Shown here: in pieces, positions 35,529 through 47,100 of the stretch | How the letters are laid out: each line of letters starts with the position of its first letter | Position numbering within the stretch: position 1 is the first letter of the stretch | Notes under the pieces: model-generated | Told to the model about the DNA's origin: nothing | The model's input: only the letters and a program-made list of their open reading frames with translations | Databases searched by the model: none | Origin: Pleodorina starrii | Lineage: Eukaryota; Chlorophyta; Chlorophyceae; Chlamydomonadales; Volvocaceae | Assembly: GCA_030267565.1 (NCBI GenBank) | Contig: BRXU01000030.1 | Coordinates: forward strand, 1,010,001-1,074,000 | DNA length: 64,000 bases | Reading direction: 5' to 3' | Translations under genes and position numbers: made by a program

Positions 35529-38227
35529 AGGCGCCCCTTCCACCTTCCACCTTGAGGGGGTGGGGGCTGGGGGGAGTACGAGCCCTCAGATACACAGCAA
35601 AAAGATGTACCGCGGCGAAGGGACGGAGACGGCGTTTGCGACCTGACGGGGGGGTGGGGCGTGGGGCGCACATGAACCTGACCCGGACCCGGACCCTGCC
35701 CCCGGTTATCAGGACTCCCGACTCAAGGGGTAAAGCCGCCGCGTGACGCCAGTACGTTGGGCACTCGTGTTGTTACGTATGTCGCCCCCTGGCAGCCACC
35801 AGCCACCAGCCTGTGACTGCAACTGTGACTGTGACTGTGACTGCGGCTGCACCCTCCGCGGCTACGGTAGCGTCTGGATGACGGCGAGCTGGGGCTGGTG
35901 GGCCGGGGCCAGCGGTCGGCGGGCACCTGTGCGCAGCGAGCCGCGTCGCGACCCTTTGGAAACCGGCGCTTGGGAATGTGTGTGGGGGGGGGGTGGCGGG
36001 GGGCGCTACCGGAAGGGGGGAGCATCAGTTGGGCATCCCGGACCAACTGGGGTTTCTTGGCTAGGCGCAGATAATCGCGGATGTCATCCTGTCTTGTCTT
36101 GTCTTGTCATAGAGAAGGGGGAAGGAGGAGGAGGAGGGAGGAGGAGGAGCAGGCGGCGGGGGGCGAAGCGCGAATCCCACGGTCGGCATGTTTTCGCGTG
36201 CGCGGATCCGTACGCGCCATATGCCCCGACGCTCATCGCTGTTGCACGTGCATGCTGGACGTTTTTGTTGTATTGGTGTCATAGCAGTTCGTGCAAGCCT
36301 GGTTAATCTCTAGGGACGGGGTAAGAGCTCGGGCACCTGCCTGCCGCGGCGCGTGTGATGGATGGTAGGTGGTGTGAAGTACCCGGCGTGCTGTCGGGGC
36401 GCTGGGATTGCCCAGAGATCACCCGGGGCGCTGTCGGGGCGTTGTTGTGTCCCCGCAACAACATTCTGTAGACCTGCGTTTGGCTTCGCGACCGACCTGC
36501 GTGTTTATTTTTAATTGATAAGAGTCACCGTTGCGGTGTTGTGGTGGTGGTGTTGACGCCTATTGTCGTTGTCGAGGCCTCTGCAATGTGTGTGCTGCTT
36601 CATTCGTTCTACAGTAGCAGTATGGCCACGTTCTGAAACAGTACGAACACGCTGTGCCGTACAAGACGGTTGCGGCTTTTGAGAGGCGATGCGTCGCGGC
36701 GGCGCTGTGTTGGGGGTGGTCTGTGGGTGTGGGGGGCTCTGCGGTAGAGTGTTGGCTGATCCTGAACGACCGCCCCCCCTTTGGCGGTGGCAAGGGTCAT
36801 CTCTGCTGCTGGCTTACCGCTACCGCCCACTCGCCAGCCAACATGCCGGCACCACCACCACCACACACATTGTCTGCACCCATTACGGCCGGGCTGTGGC
36901 TGGGGCTGCGGTGTAGCGAGTATGTGTGATGTGCTGATGTCATGCAACCCAGAACACAGCAACACACCTCTTGCCTGTGGGGATGGCTCACCTTCGGCCG
37001 ATGCAAGCGCTGTGCTGCTTACGTACCGTACGCACGCGTGTGCCGGTTCCTGAGCTCCTGACACAGTCACGCTGACAGACCGCCATTGAATGAGTAATAA
37101 GAGGCTGAAGTCCAGACCCCCGCGAAGACTTGGAGGACTGCGATATCGGTTTCCTAGTCGGTCGGCGGTTCCGAGTGCGTTCCGAAACCACACAACTCGC
37201 CCGGGAAAGACACAACAGGCCCAGCCTAGAGCCCAGCCACCCCTCCAGCGCCAGCCGTAGTCGAGAGACGAGAAAGCGTCACCACCGCATCGAGTGATCA
37301 GCCGAACGCCTTCCCAGCGGCAAGGCGGCGATGGCCCCGTCGACTGACCAGGTCCCCCGCCTCTTCTCACCATGAAGGGGTGGGGTGAGGTGGGGTGGGG
37401 GGTGATATGCGGCGTCTCACCGACTGCTGCTTCCCTCATCCACCCACCCGCCCACCCGCCTGCTCCGTCCCTCCTCCCCGCCGCCAAACCACACAGTCGT
37501 GCCCCACAGCCTCCTCCCAGTCATCCAGCCCGTCCTCCACCACCCCAAGCTTCCTCCCAAACTTCAGGCCCTACATGCGGTTGGCCACTCTCCGGGAAGT
37601 GGAGGGGGAAAGGGGAGGAGGAAACCCGCGATGGGATAACGAAAGACCAAACAACAGAGCCGCCACCCCTTCCCCACCCCCCGGTGAGATGACGGGGCTG
37701 CCAATTCACCTCTTGCCCCCCCCCGCCGACACACATACACACACACACCTGCCACGCCTGTTGCGGTGGTGGCTACCTTCCCTGGGCAACCACCGCACCG
37801 ACCTCCTGCCGCGTGTTACGACCGCCGCCCCCCTCGCGACACACAATCCCTCCTTTCCGCCTTTTGCCGGGAGCTGATAGGTGCCGCTCCGGCGCAGCAG
37901 CCCCCCCCTCCCCAACACAAACCCTCAACCTCGCCAGCCAGCCAAGGCAGCCAGCACCTGCCGCCTCCCGCTGTGCGATGCAACCCTGAGGACCGGGTCA
38001 ACAGCTCAGCACACACACACACATACATACACACACACTCACACACATTCAGCGGCGCCATTCGCACGTCCGGGCCGAGCCAGGACTGCCGCAACGGGGG
38101 GCGCAACGGCAGCTGCGCCGGGTGGGGTGGGGTGGGGTGGCTGCCGCCCGAGGGGACTGCTGTTGGCTGCTGGTGGCCGCCCCTCACGCACCCTTCCTCC
38201 CTCCCTCCCTCCTCCCTCCCTCAGCCC
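35529..38227. other. Convergent intergenic interval between CYP97A and proteasome alpha-2
   Basis: Both flanking genes end here, so it should hold two 3' UTRs. Contents seen: a motif family 2 copy at about 35605-35640 (TACCGCGGCGAAGGGACGG, GAGACGGCGTTTGCG) directly after the P450 stop, TGTGAC hexamer repeats at 35815-35845, a TCTTG run at about 36090-36105, GGCGCTGTCGGGGCG repeats at about 36390-36445, and (CA)n at 37735-37750 and 38010-38050. No gene recognised. Confidence 0.5.
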
Positions 38228-41200
38228 TTACTCGACCTCCTGCAGGTAGTCGTTCACCTCGGCTTCCGTGAGCACCTGGAGATGGGGCGGGGCGGGGCGG
38301 GGAAAGGAGGGAGGAGGAGGGAAGGGGAGGGGGGGAGGCAAGGAGGGCGGGGAGGGGGGAGAGGGAGGGGAGGGAGGGAGGGAGGGAGGCTTCTTTGAGT
38401 GCCACGGGAAATTGGTACGGGGTGTAGCGACCAGGCGCCTAGGTGGCTATGGCTGGAGGGAGGAGGGATGGGTATGAGCGAACGGGTGGCGGCGCGCGGA
38501 GGCGGCGGGAAGGATGAAAACGAGCGCGGTCGCCGGGTGTGTAGGGCTGGTGGTTGGTGGTGAGTCATGAGGGGGGAACCGCACCCTGACCGGCTCCCGG
38601 GCAACACGCGGGGCCCTCCGGCCGAGCCGTGGCCACACCCCTCCGCCCGGCCCCCGCTGGGCTGCTGCCCCAAGGCCCAGCTGCCCACCCACGCGACCCG
38701 CGCGACCCGTCCCCCGTCATCGTCCAGAGCCCCGACCGACCGACCGACCGACCGACCAGGGGGCGGTGGAGCCCCTACCGCACCCCCACAACGCCGACAA
38801 CGCAACGCCAGGACCCCCCACCGCACCGCACCCCACCGCGACCTCCCGATCCGCAGCAACGGTGTGGCGCGCCCCCAATAACCCCATCCTTCCTCGCCAG
38901 CTCCTGGGCCCTCCCGCCCATTCACCCGCCCGCTGCCCCGCCAGCGCCCCACCATCCTCCCCCACGAAACCCCCGGACATTCGTTGCGCCCCGCCGCTGG
39001 GGTGCGATGCGGTGCGATGCGGTGCGGTGCGACGCCCCTCCGCCGCTGTGGTGCGGCGCCCCGCCCACCCACCCACCCACCCCACCCACCCTCCGACCGC
39101 GCCGCCCCCCCTTCAATCCATCGCTGCCCCGGGTCACGTCTGCTTCGCTGTTTCATCCATGTCTTTGGGTTTCATCCCCACCCCCCGGCCTATACGTGGA
39201 TAACCCCCTTCCCAGCCCCCTCTCGCTGCTCCTCCCCCGCCCCCCACCTTGAAGCTCCTGTCCGGCCCCACGACGCCGACCTCAATGTTGGATCCGCTGA
39301 GCTGCCCCTCGAAGCCCTCCTTCAGGGTCAGCAGAGCCGTGTGAACCGCGTCCTCGATACCCACCTGCGCCGTGCCGGGGGCCATGTGGCGGAGGGGGGG
39401 AGGGAGGGGGAGGGAGGGGGGAGGGAGGGGGGAGGGAGGGGGGAGGGAGGAAGGGGGGCGGCGGGGGGGGGGGGGTGAAGGCGAGGCAGGCGACGAGGTG
39501 GGACCGGAAGCGCGGCATGGCTCGTGAAGGCCGGTGTACACATACACACACAGACTCACACCCGGCCCCGCCCCTACGCGTACAATTCCCTCTCCACACC
39601 CCCACCCTACCCACCGACACGCCACGCCACGCGACTGCATTGCGTTGCGTTGCGCCTCCCTCCAAGACCACCCGTCCGGGCCCTCCTCCGCCTTCCCTCG
39701 CTCCCCACCTTCTCTCCCTCTCCGACCCGGCCCCAGCCCATCTCCTAAACTCCATCTGTCGGTTCCAGAATCCAGATCCACCCCACGCACCCCCCCCACC
39801 GGGCCAACCCCCACCCCACCCCCACCGGCTCTGCCCATCTCGCCAACCCATTTCTTTCCCGTATGTGAGTCAAAACCAAAGAGACAGGGTGGGGCTCTGC
39901 TGCACAGCGCACATCACAGAAATCCAGCAGCAGCAGCAGCAGTGCTGAATCCAGACCCGGATCTTGACCCTGCTGATCCTGAACCTGCTGCTTACCTCGT
40001 CGCTGTAGCGCTTCTCCAGGAATGCCTTTGCGTTGGTCATATTCTTGCCGATCGCGGACGCCTTCCAGGCGAAGTAGGAGCCGCTGGGGTCGATCTGGTA
40101 GAGCTGCGGCCCGTTGTCGTCGTAGCCCGCCATCATGAGCGACACGCCGAACGGCCGCACGCCACCCGTCTCTGCGCGGAGAGGAGAGCGGTGCGGAGAG
40201 CGGTGGAGTGGGGTGCGGTGGAGTGGTTAGATACAGCCAGCGGCGATTTGCGGCAGCAGTTTTATTTGCGGCGGCCGTGTCGGGCCGGGCCGGGCCGGGC
40301 CGGGAGAGTGCAGTGCGGCAGCAGTGCAGAGCAGCGCAGAGCAGACCGCAAGAAGCCGGGTCCGCAGCGCCATTCCAGGGCGTTCCGGGGCGGCGCGGGG
40401 CTCGCGTGACGCGACTAATAGTCCAGTCCAGTCCAGTCCAGTCCAGTCCGCAGCGTTCTGGGGCGGCAGCACGTCGTTGTCGGCCGGCTGCTGCTCGCCG
40501 GGAAGCTGCTCCACGCGCGATCGCCCTCGCCTTTGGCGGCGAGCTGCCCGGCGACGGGCCTCCTCCTGGCCCGGCCCCGCGTTCCAGTCCTGCTGCTGCT
40601 GCCGGAGGAGCGCTTCGAGCTCTCGGTCCGCCTGCTGCTGCTTCGCCAGCTTAGCGGCCTGGCGCCGCTCGCGCCGGGAGAGCGCTTGCCCTTGCCGCTC
40701 TGCGACGAGGGGGCGCTGCTGGCTGCTGTGTCCGAGGAGCTGGAGGCGATGGACGAGGCCGACGCCGAAGTTGTTGGCGCGGACTTGTCCGCCTTGCGCT
40801 TGCAGCGCTGGCGGGCCTCGGCGTCCTTCTTAAGGACGCCGCTTCTCCTTGAGCTTGGCGATCTGACGGGCGGCGTTTGCCTGCTGGGTCTGGAGCGCCT
40901 TCAACTGCGCCATGAGGGCAGCGAACTCGGCTTTGGTGGGGGCTTTGGTGGTGGCCCCCCGCCAAAGCCGACATCAACGCAGACTAAGGCACTCCAGACT
41001 CAGCAGGAGAACAATGCCCGTCAGATCGCCAAACTAAAGGAGAAGCGGCGCAAGGACGCCGAGGCCCGCCAGCGCTGCAAGCGCAAGGCGGACAAGTCCG
41101 CGCCAACAACTTCGGCATCGGCCTCGTCCATCGCCTCCAGCTCCTCGGACACAGCAGCCAGCAGCGCCCCCTCGTCGCAGAGCGGCAAGGGCAAGCGCTC

Positions 41201-42694
41201 TCCCGGCGCGAGCGGCGCCAGGCCGCTAAGCTGGCGAAGCAGCAGGCGGACCGCCAGTTCGACGCGCTTCTGCAGGAACAGCAGGAGTGGAACGCGGGGC
41301 CGGGCCAGGAGGAGGCCCGTCGCCGGGCGGCAAGCCGGGCAGCTCGCCGCCAAGGCGAGGGCGATCGCGCGGGGAGCAGATTCCCGGCGAGCAGCAGTCG
41401 GCCAACAACGACGTGCCGCCGCCCCAGCAGAACGCGGCGCCCAACAACGGCGCCGCGGCCCAGGTGGGCAGCGTGCAACAGCAGGCCGCTAGGGGCTCGC
41501 CAGGGGACGGCTCCGCCCCGCGGGATACCGCGGTGTCCTATCACCCGCGGTCTCTACGCGGCCCAGATCAAGCAGTTTCGACCCTTCGCCACCCACGGCA
41601 ACTAACGCCGTTCACCGGAGCAGCCCGTCTGGCCAGAGGGCGGCACTACTCGGGGGGGGGGGAGTATCCATGTACCCTTAAGTAGGCCTTTAGGCGCCCG
41701 TAACTGGTAATGTAGCGGACCCGCGGGAGGGCGCGCAAGGTTTTCAGCCAGGTCCCAGCAACCGCGCTCCGCCGCGCCGGAATCTTGAGCTAAGGGAATC
41801 TTCACGACCCTGTCCGAATGCCCTTGCTCCTACCTTCGTGCAAACGGGCCCGATGGCGTTGCCAATCTACCTACCTAGCATCGACTTAAGTGTATGTGCC
41901 AGATCGCAGGGGGTGGGGGGTTGCCTGTGTGCTGTCGTACCAAGGCCAAACCCCCCTGTCTGGACCAACCCGCCCCCTCTCCGTTCCCTCCTCTCCCTCC
42001 CTCCGTCAGGGTCTGCTCCGCTCACAACGCCTCTTTCCTTTCGCTGCGGCATCTGTTTTTTCCCCTCCTCCTGCCACGCACTCTTCGTGAACTCTTCCCT
42101 CCTCTCCCTCCCCCCTGCCCTCCACCTCCCTTCCTCTCGCTTACGTGTGAATTCCTGCATTACGGCAGCGGTCTCCCGCACCAGTTGCGCCACGGGGATG
42201 TGCTCCTTGTAGGTCTGGTAGTACGTCTGTGCCGTCTTACGAGCCCGCCGTACAAGCACGCGGAAGTCCGGGCCCATGCCGCTGTACACGACGCCAATGC
42301 TGGGCGTGATGGTCATGATCTTTTGCACCGTCGACTCGTCGACCAGCGCCGACGGCAGCTTCTTCTCCGTGGCGATGACGACACCATCTGTCGCGCTGAT
42401 GCCCAGCGACGTTGCACCAGCAGCAACGGCGTTGAGCGCATACTCGATCTGTACAAGCTTCCCGCTTGGGCTGAAAGTGGTCAGCGAGAACGAATACTGC
42501 GCCGCGGGCGAGAGGGACCCAAACGAGCGCCATTAGCTTCACGCGAGGCTCCGGGCATAAGGGCACAGGCATTTCGCGTGCCGGCGATCATGTCGTTTCC
42601 CCTGACGTAACATGTGAATGGTACGCGGGGCCCATTTGTATTGTGCCTAACCTCTCGCCCATTCAGTGCCTGCTCGCACCTGTGACTCGGCCAT
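38228..42694 (-). CDS. PSMA2: 20S proteasome subunit alpha type-2
   Basis: Structural alpha-ring subunit of the 20S proteasome core; alpha subunits gate the chamber and are not proteolytic. Five exons, read right to left: 42694-42680, 42496-42145, 40171-39996, 39364-39248, 38275-38228; phases agree and the product is 235 residues, the usual alpha-2 length. Exon 1 is only five codons (ATG GCC GAG TCA CAG). Landmarks: alpha-signature [134 protein letters not shown] and the C-terminal VNDYLQEVE. The second intron (40172-42144) is about 2 kb and holds a long foldback. The gene starts about 1.46 kb from, and points away from, the AP2 gene. Confidence 0.96.
39185..39208 (+). repeat. Dispersed repeat family 1 copy in a proteasome intron (antisense to the gene)
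   Basis: CGGCCTATACGTGGATAAC with flanking C runs, in the last intron of the minus-strand alpha-2 gene, about 40 bases from its 5' splice site. Its orientation is opposite to transcription, unlike the copies in CYP97A. Confidence 0.85.
40421..40450 (+). repeat. (GTCCA)n tandem repeat at the foldback edge
   Basis: Five to six copies of AGTCC/GTCCA immediately left of the long intronic inverted repeat. Confidence 0.85.
40451..41440. repeat. About 1-kb foldback inside an intron of the proteasome alpha-2 gene
   Basis: Two arms of about 480 bases in inverted orientation meeting near 40950. The left arm contains GGCAGCACGTCGTTGTCGGCC, GATCGCCCTCGCC, GGCGATGGACGAGGCCGACG, GACTTGTCCGCCTTGCGCTT and GGCGATCTGACGGGC; the right arm holds the reverse complements in mirror order (for example AAGCGCAAGGCGGACAAGTC, CAACAACGACGTGCCGCCG). 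Arms differ by scattered substitutions and small indels. Long frames through it (for example plus 40533-41492) encode Gln/Ala/Arg-rich coiled-coil-like sequence such as [20 protein letters not shown] and are probably remnants of an element gene. It lies wholly within intron 40172-42144. Confidence 0.88.
42015..42062 (-). repeat. Dispersed repeat family 2 copy in a proteasome intron
   Basis: Reverse complement reads GATGCCGCAGCGAAAGGAAA then GAGGCGTTGTGAGCGGAG, matching the family pattern A(T)ACCGCAGCG...GGA...GAGACGGCGTTTGCG with substitutions. Located in the long alpha-2 intron near its 5' splice site. Confidence 0.6.
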
Positions 42695-44152
42695 CTTGGC
42701 AGCGTGAAGCTGCCGGTATTATGTTAAGCTACAGCAATGTCAAGTGTGTTGTGCTAGGCTCCGCGGAGTGCTGTGACCTTGCGCGCGATCTGAATGTGAA
42801 AGATCTCTTTCAGCGTCCGTCACAGGTTTCAAGGTAGCACTACAGCCGTATGCAAGTTGTAATGCAATTTAGCAGCCACAGCCAGCGAAAGATAGAGGCA
42901 ACAAAAACGCGTGCATTACGGGGGGTTGGCGCCGTATAACTAACTGCCGTACGTAACGCGTGAAGCTGGCGTCTCGTCGATAGTCGGTAACGGTCACAAT
43001 CTCACTATTACCCCCAATGTCTGCCAGACCTAGACCCTTCCACACAATCGATCCATCGTGCACTGTCAAATGCATTCGCAGTCTCCCGCGGTCAACTGCC
43101 CCCGTGCCCCACCGTGCCCCGACCCCGACCGTCGCTCGCTGTGTCGCAATAGATGCGCCTTAACGAGACACATCCCCAAGCCAACCAAACCCCGCCTGCC
43201 GCACATCGAATCAAATCTCCGCCTCGCTCGAATCTTCGTTCGAAATCTCCATTGTCTTTGACCCGCCTCACCTGAATGAACCGTTCTGCAGTGGACCCAA
43301 AAGGACCACCGGTGCCGACCGCACCAACCTGCAGCGCTGCACTTTTCCTTCCCGGGAAACCCACAAACCGATTCCCTACCGCGAACAATGACACTGCCAG
43401 GCGAGTACGATGCACAGCGAAAATGGGGGATACGTGCCACAGAGGCGCCCACTTGACAGCTCCGGGATCGCAGAGGAGCCGATCCACGCAGCCCTGGTGT
43501 CTCAGGCAGCTCGCCCAGTGCACAGTCCAGGTAGGGCCTGGCGCTCAGATGGTTTGGTTGTTCGTCACATGGCCTGGACGGGAAGCGTGACAGGACGTAT
43601 TGACGTATTGCGCCGGAAATCCGCTCAGAAAATGGGGTCTGGCTCTGGGGTGTCCCTGCGCCGATGCGGGGTCGTGTACGTTCGTGTGCCGCCTCCCTGC
43701 CCCCTGCCAGAGGCTGCCAGCAGTCTGGATTTCGGCGCAACCCTTGAGCGACTGCTGACGAGTGCAAAGGTTGATACCGAAGCCTCGCACAGCTTTTCAA
43801 GAAGCGCAGTTTGGATACCAAGCTCGGTATCCTATGTCGACATCTACAGCCGCTTTTCCGTACATCTATGGGTGTTACAGCAACCTGCTCGCTACTGACC
43901 TCTCTCAATTATACGGAACGATTGCAGCACGAACGATGGGACGATAATCATATCATCTGCTCGTTTCAAATGGTTGAGCCAGTCTACAGCTGTCCAATTA
44001 AATATAACGATGAGGCTGCCGGTAAGCGGCCGCCGGCAGACTCAACTTTCGTCGCAAGAGAATTATACTTTGTGAGGCAACATTTCCAAGCGTCTAGAGC
44101 GTCCATACGTGTCCAGACCACAATCAGGGGATAGTCGGTCGCCTTATGCGGC
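42695..44152. other. Divergent promoter interval between proteasome alpha-2 and the AP2 gene
   Basis: Both flanking genes start at its borders (42694 leftwards, 44153 rightwards), so it should contain two promoters and 5' UTRs. Frames on both strands are short and unrelated to known families. GC is lower than in the coding stretches. No TATA box or named element can be fixed with confidence. Confidence 0.5.
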
Positions 44153-47100
44153 ATGGCTCAGCAGCCGGAGGAACAGACGCACCTAGATTTCCTTGGCGTG
44201 ATTCCTGAAAAAAGGAAAAACAACACGACCAGATGGAGGGCAATTATATTTATCTGCGGCAACAAGTTCAACGGAAGTTCTGTCGCCAGCGCCGCAGAGG
44301 CAGCGCGACAGTATGACCTGTGAGTTGCGTGCTCCCTTTTACCCTGGAATGCCATGATTACACTGCAGCGGTCTATGTTCGTTTTGGGGATGTACGACAT
44401 GTTTTATCTGCCGTCCTACTGCCCTGCAGCTTCGCGCGCGGCCACGAGGGTGCCCGCGCGCGATTTACCTGTCGACGCACCCCACGCTCTCCCCTCCCGC
44501 ACGCCTCGCCGCCCCACGTAGCATGGCCTACAAGCGGGATGGCGCGAACGCAGTGCTCAACTTCAGCCTATCTGAGGAGCAGCGGGCGGAGCTGGACGGG
44601 ATGACGTGGGAGCAGCTGATGGCCTCCTTCCGATCTCGTACCAAATTTGGGAAATCGTCCCGGTTCCGTGGCGTGAGCTGGAGGGAGACGAGGTGGCGGG
44701 CTTATATCAATGGTTACGACGGCAAAACCACGCACCTCGGGTTCTTCGACGATGAGGTGGAGGCCGCGCTTGCGTACGACACCGCCGCCCGCCGGCTTCG
44801 AGGCATGTAAGTCCGCTTACATTGCGCACACCGCCGACATGCCGCCCGTCGCCAAACTACCCCACATTTCGGGCCGTGTACCGGCCGCAGAAACCGGCCC
44901 TACCCCGCCGCAGCAGCTTTTTCCTCTACACCCCGATGCGTAATCATACGCAGAGCTGGTCATTGTCGCTGCTGGACTTCCCGAGACGTGCGGCGCCCTC
45001 TCCACTTCCACTTGATCTGCAGCCCATCCATGCAACCCCCTCCCCCTTAAACCAGGGCTGCTGCCGTGCTCAACTTGCCGAGTCGTTCGACGTGCCCGAT
45101 TCGCTCGCAGGGCTGCCGTGCTCAACTTCCCGAATGGGCCCCCGCTTGGGTATGAGGCCGCTAGAGGCGGAGGAGACGGCGGTGTTGAAGCCGCGGTGCT
45201 CGCGACGGCTGCTGCTGCCGGCGCCGGTGGGCCGAGCGGCAGCAGCAGCGGTGTTGCCGAAGGCCCAAGCGCCAACGGCACTGCCGGGCCGGCGACAGCC
45301 ACCATCCCCGCCACCGCCGGCGCCGCTGGTTCGCTGGTGCCCGTTTCGGATGCGGGGCGCCCGCAGGTGCGTGCTGCTGCTGGTTCACTGTTCACGGTAA
45401 AGACGGACCGTGTAGCGAGTAGCGAGTGGCGAGTAGCGAGTAGGTTGCGTGCTTTACAGTGGGGGCCCCCATACCCCAGGATTGGTCTTGCGGCGGGCTG
45501 GGCGCAAAGGGTCCCACGGCCCAACCCCACGGGTGGGTGGGGGGGAGGGCGTGTCGCCACTCGCCAGCAGTCCTTCATCCCTCCGTAGCGAGAGGAGGCA
45601 GGCAACAGGGGGGGTTGATACCGTAGAACGCGAAGCAGATGGTGCAGGGACGGTCCGTTGGTCTTCCAATTCTCACGTTGTCCATGACGGTTACTGCGAT
45701 TTGTCCACGGGAAGTTTGCGGTGGGTGGCACCGGCCCGGCTTGCTCGCACGTGCCGGCAGCTTCGCTTCTGCTGGATAGCCGCCAGGCGATGCCCGACCG
45801 GCCGGCTTTGCATGCATCTCGGCCCCCGCCGCCCCCATCTCCCGCCCCACTGCCATCGGCCCCCCATCTCCCTTCCCATTGCCCTCGCCACAACCGTCTC
45901 CCTCCCCACTGCCACCCAGGCGGCCAAGCGCAAGCGCGCAGACAGCGACGGGGACGGCGACGGCGACAGCGACGGCGACGGCGACGGTGCCGTCGCTGCG
46001 GGGGCACCACCGCCGCCAGGGGTCTCCGCGCCAGCCGATGCCAAACCCGGTAAATCGTCTCGCTTCCGCGGCGTGAGCTGGTCGAAGACGAGGTGGCGGG
46101 CTCTGATCCGCGACCTCAACGGCAAGAATATGCACCTTGGGCTCTTCGATCACGAGGTCCAGGCGGCGCTGGCGTACGACACCGCCGCCCTCCTGTTCCG
46201 AGGCACGTAAGTCCGCCGACATTGCGCACACACACACCGCCGAATCGTGCAACGGCCCTTTGCCAGACTCCCCGACTCCCAACAGCTCTCCTCAGGCGGC
46301 GCAAAAGAAGTATAGGAGCTGTGTTCCGGCCGCGGTGACGGACCCTACGTCAATCATGCGGCCCTGTTCTTAGGGGCGAGGCGCCTTGATTGTACATGAA
46401 GCGGCTTTGAGGGGTGAAGGCCCGCAGGGTGGTCATCCTGGTCAGACCTGGCGGCGTGTTGAGATGAGGGCCCAGGCTATACATGGGTGGAGGCAGGATG
46501 GTGTCTCAGTGCTCCTCAGTCGCAGTGGTCGCACGCTCAATCTGGAAACGCTGCACCTTGTGCGCCTGTGGAACGCTCGCGCCTGCTTTGGGCGGCATTG
46601 GGACCGAGCCCCTCCAGCATATGATGCCCCTACTTGTCTCGCCGCTGCTACTTGTGCACTTTTTGTATTCACGTAGGCTAGGCGAGGCGGGCGGCGCCCT
46701 CTCCACTTCCGTTATTACCTACATGCGCACCGCGCACGCAATGCCCTGCTGAAGCCGCCCTCCTCCCACCCTGTTTCATTCACAGGTCTGCCGTACTCAA
46801 CTTCCCGGATGGCCCCCCGCCCGGGTATGGGGCAGGTAGGGGAGGAGGAGACGGTGATGTCGAAGCCATCGCCCTCGCGACGGCGGCTGCTGTCGGCGCC
46901 GACGGGCCGAAGAGCAGCACCGGCACTGCCGGGGCGGCGACAGCCACCATCCCCGCCGTCGCCGCCGCCGCCGCCGCAGGTTCCGTGTCCGTGACGGCTG
47001 TGGGAGGCCAGCAGGTGCGCACGGAGGGCTTGGTGTGGCATGCATTGGAAGGTGTGTTGGTAGAACAAAAAGGGACTGTCAGATTCCTCTTTCATATGAA

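Noticed and set aside
40533..41492. 320-codon plus-strand frame as an independent gene
   Set aside because: It runs through both arms of an inverted repeat and so encodes sense then antisense of the same sequence; better read as an element fragment inside an intron.
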